64,000 nt of DNA. Source: Alphaproteobacteria bacterium. Its GTDB lineage: Bacteria; Myxococcota_A; UBA796; GCA-2862545. The stretch is from the NCBI GenBank assembly GCA_020632885.1, contig JACKEQ010000016.1, positions 1 to 64,000 on the forward strand, in the 5' to 3' direction. Of this stretch, positions 29,021 to 36,557 are shown piece by piece. A program made the translations under genes and the position numbers. The notes beneath the pieces were generated by a model. The model searched no databases. It was not told where the DNA came from and saw nothing but the letters and a program-made list of their open reading frames with translations. The number at the start of each line of letters is the position of its first letter. The stretch's first letter is position 1.

Positions 29021-29281
29021 CTACGGCGCGGTCGCGCGCTCGAGCTCCTCGAGCCACGCCAGCGCGGACTCCCGGTCCGCCCCGCACATCTCCTCGGAGG
29101 GTTGCAGGCTCGCGCAGACCTCGGGACGATCGGGGTGCCCGAAGATCCGGCAGCGCCAGGCGGCGTCGAGATGCACGCAGGGCACGCCGGCGGGCTTGCC
29201 GTGCGGCATGCCGGGGAAGGGTCGGGTGATCGAGGGCGCGATGCAGCACGCACCGCAGCCCGTCCGGCAGGGAAGAGGCAC
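29021..29281 (-). CDS. YkgJ/UPF0153-type cysteine-cluster protein
   Basis: 86 residues. The N-terminal CRTGCGACCIAPSITRPFPG and the later VPCVHL, WRCRIF and VCASLQPSEEMCG form the conserved Cys pattern of small zinc- or Fe-S-chelating proteins (COG0727-like). The metal and role are not established for most members. It starts with GTG at 29281 after GGGGAG, only 31 bp from the divergent monooxygenase start, so the two promoters share a very short region. Confidence 0.82.
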   Translation of the reverse strand: MPLPCRTGCGACCIAPSITRPFPGMPHGKPAGVPCVHLDAAWRCRIFGHPDRPEVCASLQPSEEMCGADRESALAWLEELERATAP

Positions 29282-29311
29282 GCGCTCCCCTATCCCCGGT
29301 ATGCTCCGGCC

Positions 29312-30475
29312 GTGACCACCGACCGCTACCCCATCGTCGTCGCCGGTGCCGGACCCGTGGGTCTGGCCCTGGCGCTGGGTCTCCTCCGCCAGGGCTTCGC
29401 CGTGCTCGTGTTCGAGCGTCGCACCCGGCTGGCCACCGATCCGCGCGCCACCACGATCCAGCCCCCCGTGCTCGAAGCGCTGGCCGACCTCGGGGTGTTG
29501 GGGGCCGTGGACGCGCGCGGCCGCCGGGTGACGTCGCTCCAGTACTGGGACTGGGGCAGCGAGCGCGAGCTCCTCGCGAACGTCCCGCTGAACGCGATGC
29601 GCGACGTGAGCGCGTACCCCTGGCGCCTCCACTGCACCCAGCCGGACCTCTGCGCCGTCCTCCACGAAGCCGTGGAGCGCGAGCTGCCGGGCACGGTCCA
29701 GCTGGGCTCACGCGTGTCGGGGTTCATCGATCGGGGCGACTACGTGGAGGTCCAGGTCGAGGGCGGCGGGAGGCCGCGCACCGTCCGGGCCTCCTGGCTA
29801 TGCGGCGCCGACGGGGCGCAGAGCGCGGTCCGCAAGCGGCTCGACACCCCGGTCCGCCAGCTCGCCGGGGTCGACACGTTCCTCACCTGCGAGGTGGCCA
29901 CCCCGATGCACCAGCTGCGCGGGGTGGAGATCGGCGACGCCGCGTTCCTCTTCACGGCCCTCGGTCCCGCGCTGTTCATGCGCATGGCGGACTGCGTCCG
30001 CGTGCTGATGCTGGTGGACCCCGAGGAGGGCACGGCCAGCACGCGCGATCCGGAAGCGGTCGCCCGCATCGTCTTCGGGGCCGACAGCGGGGTGGAGCTC
30101 CGCAACCGGGCCGTCTACACCGTCCAGCAGCAGGTCGCGACCACCTGGCGGCAGGGACGGGTCCTCCTGCTGGGAGACGCCGCGCACGCCACCCTGCCCG
30201 TGTCGGGGACCGCGATGAACACGGGGATCCTGGATGGCTTCCTGCTCGCCCAGGCCCTGCCGCACGAGGCGCGGGTCGAGCAGTGGGAGCGCGAGCGCCG
30301 CACCGAGCTCGAGGGACGCGTGGACGCCAACGCCCTCGCCGCGCATCGCTTCCTCACCGCCGACGGGTGGATCGCGCGGAAGAATCGCCGCGACTACCTC
30401 ACCGCCCTGGGGCGGAACCCCACTGCCGCACGGGCCCACGCCCTGCGGGCCAGCCTGCTCGAGGATCGCACCTGA
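29312..30475 (+). CDS. FAD-dependent aromatic monooxygenase (PHBH fold)
   Basis: 387 residues. The FAD Rossmann motif is VVAGAGPVGLALALGLL (residues 9-25), the DG motif is LCGADGAQSAVRKRL, and the second FAD motif is GDAAHATLPVSGTAMNTG (about 287-304). This is the layout of single-component flavoprotein hydroxylases such as 3-(3-hydroxyphenyl)propionate or p-hydroxybenzoate hydroxylases, which use NAD(P)H and O2. The substrate is unknown. TATGCT seven bases before the GTG could be a -10 box and would give a nearly leaderless mRNA. It is unrelated in function to the CIS operon that follows. Confidence 0.92.
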   Translation: MTTDRYPIVVAGAGPVGLALALGLLRQGFAVLVFERRTRLATDPRATTIQPPVLEALADLGVLGAVDARGRRVTSLQYWDWGSERELLANVPLNAMRDVSAYPWRLHCTQPDLCAVLHEAVERELPGTVQLGSRVSGFIDRGDYVEVQVEGGGRPRTVRASWLCGADGAQSAVRKRLDTPVRQLAGVDTFLTCEVATPMHQLRGVEIGDAAFLFTALGPALFMRMADCVRVLMLVDPEEGTASTRDPEAVARIVFGADSGVELRNRAVYTVQQQVATTWRQGRVLLLGDAAHATLPVSGTAMNTGILDGFLLAQALPHEARVEQWERERRTELEGRVDANALAAHRFLTADGWIARKNRRDYLTALGRNPTAARAHALRASLLEDRT

Positions 30476-30580
30476 GGCGATCGCGCAGGAACTCTTTGAC
30501 CCCTCGCGCGACCACCTTCCGTATTGTCTCGCTGAGGCCGGGCAGGACGCCCGGAACGCACCCCCAAAGGAGAGGTCCGA
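30476..30580 (+). promoter_or_regulatory. 5' region of the CIS operon with hairpin and strong ribosome site
   Basis: A hairpin CCGGGC/GCCCGG with a 5-nt loop lies at 30538-30554, and AAAGGAGAGG precedes the sheath ATG. TTGACC (30496-30501) and TATTGT (30522-30527) look like -35 and -10 boxes, but the 20-nt spacer is long, so a promoter is only suspected. Confidence 0.5.
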
Positions 30581-32512
30581 ATGCCCGCCTACCGTACCCC
30601 TGGCGTGTACATCGAGGAGATCAGCGGTGGTCCGCGCCCCGTGGCGCCGTCGTCGACCACCGACACCGGCTTCATCGCGATGATCACGCTGCCCAAGTCC
30701 GTCGTGCCCGGCTCGGGCCACGCCAAGGGCATGATGCTGCCCGCCATCGAGGCCAACCCCGCCCTCGCCTGGAACCGGGCGCTCGCGTTCCGGGCCCTCG
30801 CCGACGGTCAGGCCGAGGAGCCGCCGGCTCCCGCCGCCGCCGCGAAGGACGCCAAGGACGCCAAGGACGCCAAGGCTGGCCCGCCCGCCAAGAAGGGCTC
30901 GTCCGGCACCGGCAACCGCCTCCAGGACCTCGTGAACGAGAGCCTCCCCGGCAAGTGGGACGTCTCCTCGCCCAAGGAGAGCCTCGAGCACGTCATCCTC
31001 CGCGGCGACAAGGGCGACATCCTGCGCTTCACGGCCAACCGCACCCTCCTCTCCGTGAAGGTCAAGGAGGACGGGAGCAAGGAGTGGGACCTCTCCTGGG
31101 GCGCCGACGAGCAGAAGATGGTCGAGCTCATCGGCGGCCACGCGCTCCACAACCACATCGCCCACGGCGGCTCGCTCCCGAGCGTCGACGCGGCCGGGAA
31201 GCCCGCCACGATCGACCCCGAGGCGATCCACGCCCGCATGCACGGCTCCGCGCCCGGCATCACGAACATGACCGGCTACGAGCAGTGGCGCCGTGAGTTC
31301 GGCGCCCGTCTCTTCCAGGAGATCCTGCTCGAGAGCAACGGCCGCATGTCCCCCGCCCAGGCCGTGATGGTCTGGGAGACCCTCCCCGCCGCGTCCCGCG
31401 ACGCCTGGGACAAGTGGCTCCGCAGCCACCCCGGCATCCGCCGCCTCGAGATCGCGCTCCTCGGCTTCTTCGGCAACGGCGGCGCCAACGCGTACATCGC
31501 CTGCGGCATCCAGTCCCACGGGGCTGCCGGTCCGGCCAAGCGCGGCTTCCTCGAGGCCGCCTTCGACGGTGTCAGCGCCGTGGCCATGCTCGTGGCCTCC
31601 GGCCTCGACTTCGCCTGGCAGCAGGCCATCCTCGAGTACGCGGGTCCGAAGGGCCGCGGCGACCTGTTCGCCGTGCTCGAGACCCCCCGCTACCTCACCA
31701 CCAACGCGCCCCGCGGCACGGACCTCAACGACTTCCGGTGGCACAAGAACACCGGCCCGTACGAGGTGGCCGACCTCGAGTTCCTCTCCGAGCCCGCCGT
31801 GGGCGAGCTGCGGTTCCTCGGGTTCACCAACGACGAGGTGCTCGACCGCTGCACCCCGCGCGACGACACCGGCCACGGCGCCACCTACGGCCCCTGGATC
31901 ATCGTCGAGAACCCCATGAGCACCGGCGCCCACGACCGCTACGTCGTGGCGCCCCCCGGCGGCCACGTCGTGGGTGTCATCGCGGGCACCGACCTCAAGG
32001 CCGGCGGCGGTGTGCACAAGGCCCCCGCCAACGAGCAGATGCTCGGTGTGGCCGAGCTCGTCACGAACATCAGCGACGCCGAGCAGGGCGCGCTGAACAT
32101 GAAGGGCATCAACATCATCCGCCACCGCCCCGCGGCCGGCATCCGCATCTGGGGCGCCCGCACGGTCGGCGCGGACCCGCTGTGGACGTACGTGAACGTC
32201 CGCCGCCTGTTCCTGTTCGTCGAGCGCAGCGTGCGCGACGCCGTGCAGTGGTCGGTGTTCCAGCCCAACACGGCGGCCACCCGCACCAACCTGCGGCAGA
32301 CCATCTCCAGCTTCCTGATCCGGCTGTACAACGAGGGCATGCTGGATGGCGCGAACTGGCAGCAGTCCTTCACCGTGAAGTGCGACGACGAGAACAACCC
32401 CGACGTGGACGTGCGCGCTGGCCTGCTCACCTGCGACGTGAGCATCCGTCCGGTCTTCCCGGCGGAGTTCGTGCGCATCCGGTTCCAGCAGTCCGCCATG
32501 CAGGTCGACTGA
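30581..32512 (+). CDS. Contractile tail sheath protein
   Basis: 643 residues. The N-terminus YRTPGVYIEEISGGPRPVAP and the C-terminal core (TYVNVRRLFLFVERSVRDAV, FLIRLYNEGML, PVFPAEFVRIRFQ) are the handshake-forming domains shared by phage, R-type pyocin and eCIS sheaths. Between residues about 35 and 350 lies a large extra domain. It includes a Lys/Ala tract (AKDAKDAKDAKA) encoded by a 9-bp tandem repeat near 30844-30875. The sheath contracts to drive the inner tube. A strong ribosome site suits its need for many copies. A hairpin follows the stop. Confidence 0.95.
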   Translation: MPAYRTPGVYIEEISGGPRPVAPSSTTDTGFIAMITLPKSVVPGSGHAKGMMLPAIEANPALAWNRALAFRALADGQAEEPPAPAAAAKDAKDAKDAKAGPPAKKGSSGTGNRLQDLVNESLPGKWDVSSPKESLEHVILRGDKGDILRFTANRTLLSVKVKEDGSKEWDLSWGADEQKMVELIGGHALHNHIAHGGSLPSVDAAGKPATIDPEAIHARMHGSAPGITNMTGYEQWRREFGARLFQEILLESNGRMSPAQAVMVWETLPAASRDAWDKWLRSHPGIRRLEIALLGFFGNGGANAYIACGIQSHGAAGPAKRGFLEAAFDGVSAVAMLVASGLDFAWQQAILEYAGPKGRGDLFAVLETPRYLTTNAPRGTDLNDFRWHKNTGPYEVADLEFLSEPAVGELRFLGFTNDEVLDRCTPRDDTGHGATYGPWIIVENPMSTGAHDRYVVAPPGGHVVGVIAGTDLKAGGGVHKAPANEQMLGVAELVTNISDAEQGALNMKGINIIRHRPAAGIRIWGARTVGADPLWTYVNVRRLFLFVERSVRDAVQWSVFQPNTAATRTNLRQTISSFLIRLYNEGMLDGANWQQSFTVKCDDENNPDVDVRAGLLTCDVSIRPVFPAEFVRIRFQQSAMQVD

Positions 32513-32524
32513 TCCCCTCTGACC

Positions 32525-32556
32525 CCGGAGGCCGGGCCCCTGCCCGGCTCCTCCGG
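32525..32556 (+). promoter_or_regulatory. Intercistronic hairpin between sheath and tube genes
   Basis: CCGGAGG-CCGGGC (32525-32537) pairs with GCCCGG-CT-CCTCCGG (32542-32556): 13 base pairs, one 2-nt bulge, 4-nt loop. It could be a partial terminator, RNase barrier or attenuator that separates sheath from tube expression. Confidence 0.65.
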
Positions 32557-32609
32557 AACCCGAACCCCGGCGGGTCCGCCCCGCCCCTGAACCACATGGA
32601 GAGAACCCC

Positions 32610-33065
32610 ATGGCCGTACAGTTCGACCTGCAGACCGACAACTACGTCGGTACGCACAACTTCCAGGTCATCATCGACGAGATCGAGGTCCTCAACTCCG
32701 AGTTCGTCAGCGTCTCCGGCGTCGTCTCCGAGTCCGAGGAGATCGAGTTCATGCACGGCACCGACCCGTACGTCCGCAGGGGCGCGGGTCGCGTGACCTA
32801 CGAGCCCGTCGTCATGGAGCGGGTCTACAAGGGCATGGACGAGTTCTACGGCTGGCGCCTCGAGTGCGAGAACGGGAACATCGAGCGCAAGAACGTCACC
32901 GTCACCATGATGGACGCGTCCTTCACGCCCGTCCGCGCGATGACCCTCGAGGGCGCCTGGCCCAGCAAGTGGGAGATGCCCGACATGGACGCCTCCTCGA
33001 GCGGCCCGGCCATCGAGCGCATCACGCTCACCGTCGAGCGCGTGCGCGAGTCCGAGCCCGGCTGA
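32610..33065 (+). CDS. CIS inner tube protein (gp19/Afp1-like)
   Basis: 151 residues, the usual size for T4-like tail tube subunits. Family features are the N-terminal NFQVIIDEIEVLNSEFVSVS, the VVMERVYKGMDEFYGW segment and the C-terminal IERITLTVERVRE strand. Hexameric rings of this protein stack inside the sheath and are pushed out with the spike on contraction. GGAGAG before the ATG gives a good ribosome site. Its stop overlaps the ATG of the next gene (TGATG). Confidence 0.93.
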   Translation: MAVQFDLQTDNYVGTHNFQVIIDEIEVLNSEFVSVSGVVSESEEIEFMHGTDPYVRRGAGRVTYEPVVMERVYKGMDEFYGWRLECENGNIERKNVTVTMMDASFTPVRAMTLEGAWPSKWEMPDMDASSSGPAIERITLTVERVRESEPG

Positions 33066-33412
33066 TGGGACCGCAACCTCCGAGCTACCGTGAGACCGTC
33101 CTCCTGCCCGTCGGGTGGGAGGACAAGGAGGGCAACCTCCACAAGGAGGCCGAGGTCCGTCCCGTCACCGGGGCGGACGAGCTCTGGATCGGCATGTCCC
33201 CGCAATACGCGCGGCATCCGAACGATCTCGTCTACAAGACCCTCCTCCTCTCCCGGACCGTGACCCGCCTGGGTCCCAAGACCAAGCTCAACCCGGGCGA
33301 CATCGGGGCGCTCCACGCCCTCGACGTCCGCGCGCTCGAGTACGCGGTCTACCGGCTCACGTACGGTGAGGAGAACCTCCCCGAGGAGGACCCCTCCACG
33401 CCGGGGGGGTGA
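33065..33412 (+). CDS. Small tail protein, probable assembly factor
   Basis: 115 residues. The start (ETVLLPVGWEDKEGNLHKEA) and the motif EVRPVTGADELWIG followed by a helical C-terminus resemble phage tail-assembly chaperone-like proteins that sit directly after the tube gene. It is translationally coupled to both neighbours (TGATG upstream, GTGA downstream). Phages often make two chaperone forms here by frameshifting. A run of seven G (GGGGGGGT) at the very end of this gene is in the right place, but I see no proof of frameshifting. Assignment is by position and character. Confidence 0.65.
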   Translation: MGPQPPSYRETVLLPVGWEDKEGNLHKEAEVRPVTGADELWIGMSPQYARHPNDLVYKTLLLSRTVTRLGPKTKLNPGDIGALHALDVRALEYAVYRLTYGEENLPEEDPSTPGG

Positions 33413-33573
33413 CACTGGCCTACCCCGCCGAGATGGTCCGGAGCGAAGTGGCGTTCATCGCGTACCACTTCCACTGGTCCCTCGGCGAGCTGCTCGACCT
33501 GCCCCATCGCGAGAGGGTGGCGTGGGTAGGCCAGGTGTCCGCGATGAACAAGAAGGTCATGAACAAGAAGTAG
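33409..33573 (+). CDS. Small DUF6760-like tail protein
   Basis: 54 residues from a GTG at 33409 that overlaps the previous stop (GTGA). The sequence EVAFIAYHFHWSLGELLDLP followed by HRERVAWVGQVSAMNKK is very like the small DUF6760 proteins that follow tube genes in contractile tail clusters. Typical members start just before AYHFHW and end after the W-V-x-EI/QV-x-A-x-N helix. An in-frame ATG at 33433 is an alternative start. It probably acts with the 115-residue protein in tail assembly. Confidence 0.8.
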   Translation: MTLAYPAEMVRSEVAFIAYHFHWSLGELLDLPHRERVAWVGQVSAMNKKVMNKK

Positions 33574-33580
33574 CCGTGGT

Positions 33581-33599
33581 ACCGGGCGTTCTGCCCGGT
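33581..33599 (+). promoter_or_regulatory. Intercistronic hairpin after the tube/assembly genes
   Basis: ACCGGGC (33581-33587) pairs perfectly with GCCCGGT (33593-33599) around a GTTCT loop. It lies in the 52-bp gap before the next gene, which starts with TTG. The core stem is the same as at 30538-30554 and 32532-32547. Confidence 0.6.
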
Positions 33600-33625
33600 G
33601 CCGCCGCCCCCCGCGGAGCCCCACG

Positions 33626-34837
33626 TTGTTCGCCAGACGCCAGGTGACCGTCAAGGTCGGCGCGAAGCCGAGGAAGGAAGTCGAGAAGGTCCGCCCGCGC
33701 CTCGTCTTCCCGGGCGTCGTGCCGTTCGACGCCCCGTGGTTGGTGGAGCGCCACCCCGAGGCCCGCGTCCGCGACTCGCGGTACGCGCCGCACCGGCTCG
33801 GCGTGGAGCACCTCCGCTTCCAGCGCGGCCACGCCGTGGGTGCCCTCCCCGGCCTCGAGCACGGCTCGCTGCTCCGCGACAGCGTCGCCCTCGCGCTCGC
33901 GTCGGGCTGCCCGAGCGTCGACGTCCTGCTCGCCCACGTCGAGGGCGGGACCGCCCAGGACCTCACGGAGCCCCGCGCGCTCGACCTGCTCACCCGGGCG
34001 CTCGGCGAGGTCCCCGGCACGGTGGTCGTGTTCCCGGACGCCCCCGGCCTGCCGGACGTCCCCCGCCACGACCTCGAGAACCTCGTGCGGGTCGTGCAGG
34101 CCTACGGCCCCACGCTCTCCACCCACTTCCAGGTCGGTGTGGCCGACCTCCCCCTGGCCCCGGAGCCCGTCTGGCGCAACGCCCTGCGCCGCATGCGCCA
34201 CCACGACGTCTGCCTGGCGGCCTGGACGGGCCCCGACCACGCCCTCGACCAGCACGGCTGGCGCTGCGCGAGCGCCTGGCTCGGCGGGCGGATCGCCGGC
34301 CTGGCCACCCCCATGGAGAGCGTGGTGGGCGCCACCCTCGAGATCCCCGGCGGACGCGTGGTCCCCCGGGGCCGACACGCCTGGCTCGGGCGGCCTCCCC
34401 GCCATCATCGTCTGCCCGATCTCGCGAGCGGGGCGGTCGCCGAGCTCCGGCTGCACGACGGGCGCGTCACCATCGGCTCGGAGCCCACCCTCCGCGAGCC
34501 GGTGGGCGCCTGGGACGTCCCGCTGCTCCGGACGTCCAAGATCCTCCACCAGCGCCTCGTGATCACCGCGAACCTCTTCGTGTTCCGGGAGGCCACCGAG
34601 GCGAACGCCATCCTGCTCCAGCAGGCCCTGCAGATGGCCCTGGAGGACTTCGTCCGCCGCGATGTCGTGGGGGGCCCCGAGAGCGACCGCCCGCAGGTGC
34701 ACTGCATCCCCGACCGCAACCCCGCCCAGCCCGCTCTCATCGCGACCGTGCGGGCCTTCCTCAAGCCCTGGGTGCGCGAGATGCGCCTGGAGCTCGCCGT
34801 CCGTCCCGGTGAAGCGGTCGTGTTGGAGGTGGCCTGA
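33626..34837 (+). CDS. CIS structural protein of unknown role, weakly sheath-like C-terminus
   Basis: 403 residues from a TTG at 33626 with GGAG eight bases upstream. I do not recognise the first 300 residues. The C-terminal part (LRTSKILHQRLVITANLFVF, then a helix and LIATVRAFLKPWVREMRLEL) has the order and feel of the sheath C-terminal fold, in which VNVRRLFLFVE is followed by a helix and a final strand pair. It may be a divergent second sheath-like or cap/collar component, as many CIS encode several sheath paralogues. The stop overlaps the next ATG (TGATG). Confidence 0.6.
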   Translation: MFARRQVTVKVGAKPRKEVEKVRPRLVFPGVVPFDAPWLVERHPEARVRDSRYAPHRLGVEHLRFQRGHAVGALPGLEHGSLLRDSVALALASGCPSVDVLLAHVEGGTAQDLTEPRALDLLTRALGEVPGTVVVFPDAPGLPDVPRHDLENLVRVVQAYGPTLSTHFQVGVADLPLAPEPVWRNALRRMRHHDVCLAAWTGPDHALDQHGWRCASAWLGGRIAGLATPMESVVGATLEIPGGRVVPRGRHAWLGRPPRHHRLPDLASGAVAELRLHDGRVTIGSEPTLREPVGAWDVPLLRTSKILHQRLVITANLFVFREATEANAILLQQALQMALEDFVRRDVVGGPESDRPQVHCIPDRNPAQPALIATVRAFLKPWVREMRLELAVRPGEAVVLEVA

Positions 34838-35922
34838 TGTTCAAGCCCGACATCGATCTGGCCGCCCTCACGAGCCACATCTCGTACATGTTCCACTGCA
34901 CGATCGGGCTCGACCCGCTCGGCGACTTCTCGGCGGTGCAGGGGCTCTCGTACGGCGTGGAGGCCTACAGCTACAACGAGCTCGGCCGGAACCACAGCCC
35001 GGTGGTGCTGCCCTTCGAGGGGCCCGGCCAGCCGGGCGAGATCACGCTCGAGTGGGGCATGGTCGTGCGCAGCAAGCTGTTCGACTGGATGCAGAGCGTG
35101 AAGGTCGGCGGCGACTTCCGGAAGAACGTCTACATCATCCAGCTCTCGCAGCAGCGCCTGCCGCTGCGGATCTACCAGCTCACCGGCGCGTGGCCGAAGA
35201 GCTGGACCGCGAGCGACATGGTGACCGACCGGGCCGAGTGGAGCACCGAGCAGCTCGTCCTCGTGTACGACCAGATCGACATGTTCAACCTCTCGGCGGT
35301 CGCGATGGCCGGCGCGCTCCTCGGCTCTCCGGTGAACGAGACCATCGAGAACGTCCGGCCGCCCGGCTTCCGTCCCCGCGAGTCCGGGCCGGCGCTGCGG
35401 GGCCAGAGCGCCACGGGCTCGGCGTACGACCAGAAGACGCGAAAGGTCGTCTACCGCGAGGGCAAGCCCGTGGTGGAGCAGAAGCAGGACCTCGAGCGGG
35501 ACTACGAAGCCGAGGCTGGCGTGGTCGACCGTGACATCCGCGAGGCAGAGGGCCTCGACACCCAGTCCGATGGAGAGGAGAACCTCGGCTACAGCCGCCA
35601 CTACGACGCCCAGGGCAAGGAGTGGACCTACGAGGACTTCGACATCGACCCCGAGGCCGAGAACGCGGAAGAGCTCCTCGCCGAAGCGCTGAAGGCCATG
35701 GAGGAGGAGGTGCTGAAGGAGCTCGGGTACTCCAGGACCGAAGAGGCGGAGGGCGTCGAAGGAGCCTCCGAGGAGGAGCGGGAGAAGGAGCTCGAGTACT
35801 CCCGCGAGGACGACGCTGTCGGCACCTCCGAGGTCACCGACGAGGAGATGGAGAAGGAGCTCGACTACTCGCGCCACGAGGGCGCGACGGCCGCGCCCCC
35901 GAAGAAGGGAGGTGACGAGTGA
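34837..35922 (+). CDS. Second tube-like protein with 23-residue repeat tail
   Basis: 361 residues. Residues 1-165 resemble the tube fold (MFHCTIGLDPLGDFSAVQGL, LEWGMVVRSKLFDWMQSV, ITDRAEW-type ending), as expected for an Afp5-like tube initiator that sits on the spike. The remaining ~195 residues are highly charged. Four L-x-YSR motifs have Tyr at residues 252, 298, 321 and 344, spaced 46, 23 and 23: a 23-residue register with one degenerate unit. The tail ends KKGGDE. The next gene's GTG overlaps the stop, with GGGAGGTGAC as an excellent ribosome site. Confidence 0.8.
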   Translation: MFKPDIDLAALTSHISYMFHCTIGLDPLGDFSAVQGLSYGVEAYSYNELGRNHSPVVLPFEGPGQPGEITLEWGMVVRSKLFDWMQSVKVGGDFRKNVYIIQLSQQRLPLRIYQLTGAWPKSWTASDMVTDRAEWSTEQLVLVYDQIDMFNLSAVAMAGALLGSPVNETIENVRPPGFRPRESGPALRGQSATGSAYDQKTRKVVYREGKPVVEQKQDLERDYEAEAGVVDRDIREAEGLDTQSDGEENLGYSRHYDAQGKEWTYEDFDIDPEAENAEELLAEALKAMEEEVLKELGYSRTEEAEGVEGASEEEREKELEYSREDDAVGTSEVTDEEMEKELDYSRHEGATAAPPKKGGDE

Positions 35923-36557
35923 AGGCCAAGGACCTCGTCAAGGCCCGCCTCTGGTGCCTCGACAACGACGCCTGGAGCGTGGAGTTCCAGTTCAACCCGT
36001 CCACCCTCAGCCTCTCCCGCGAGATGGACCCCGGAGAGGGCGACGGGGACGGCGCGTTCGGCGGTCCACCCGAGTGGGACAGCGGTGCGCGCGACACGCT
36101 CTCGTTCGAGCTCCTCGTCGACACCAGCGTGGGCGGCGAGATCGACCTCGCGGACGCCACGGCCTTCGAGGCCGCCATGCTCTCCGCCATCAGCTCGCTG
36201 TTCGGGAGCGAGAACGAGGACTCGATCCTCCCGCTCGTGCACGACTTCTACCGGTTCACCCTCCCGATCACGCCAGCCGCGGAGAACGCCCCCCAGCGTC
36301 CCCCCGTGGTGGCCTTCGTCTGGGAGGAGTTCGAGTTCATGGGCTTCGTCAGCAGCTTCGACTGCGACTTCAAGCTCTTCGACCACAACGGCCGCGCCAA
36401 GCGCGCCGAGATCACCATCGAGATGGAGGGTCGTGCGTTCTCGGGGGGCATCGACCTCGAGGACTTCCTCGCGGGCGCCTACAACCCCGGCTCCGGCAGC
36501 GGCACGGGCTCCCGCAGCGGCGAGGACGGACGGTTCGACCTGGCGGACCTCGCATGA
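35919..36557 (+). CDS. CIS tube/baseplate adaptor (Afp7-like N-terminal domain)
   Basis: 212 residues. KARLWCLDNDAWSVEFQFNP followed by STLSLSRE is the hallmark of the CIS_tube/LysM-type adaptor proteins (Afp7/Pvc7, gp53-related) that join the tube-spike hub to the baseplate. The middle segment ends in FELLVDTS. No C-terminal LysM domain is visible; the protein ends in a Gly/Ser linker and an acidic tail (GEDGRFDLADLA), so it is a short version. The GTG start overlaps the previous stop and the stop overlaps the VgrG-like ATG. Confidence 0.85.
   Translation: MKAKDLVKARLWCLDNDAWSVEFQFNPSTLSLSREMDPGEGDGDGAFGGPPEWDSGARDTLSFELLVDTSVGGEIDLADATAFEAAMLSAISSLFGSENEDSILPLVHDFYRFTLPITPAAENAPQRPPVVAFVWEEFEFMGFVSSFDCDFKLFDHNGRAKRAEITIEMEGRAFSGGIDLEDFLAGAYNPGSGSGTGSRSGEDGRFDLADLA

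Noticed and set aside
30496..30527. Sigma-70 promoter (TTGACC ... TATTGT) for the CIS operon
   Set aside because: The spacer is 20 nt, outside the normal 16-19 range. Mentioned only as a possibility within the 5' region.
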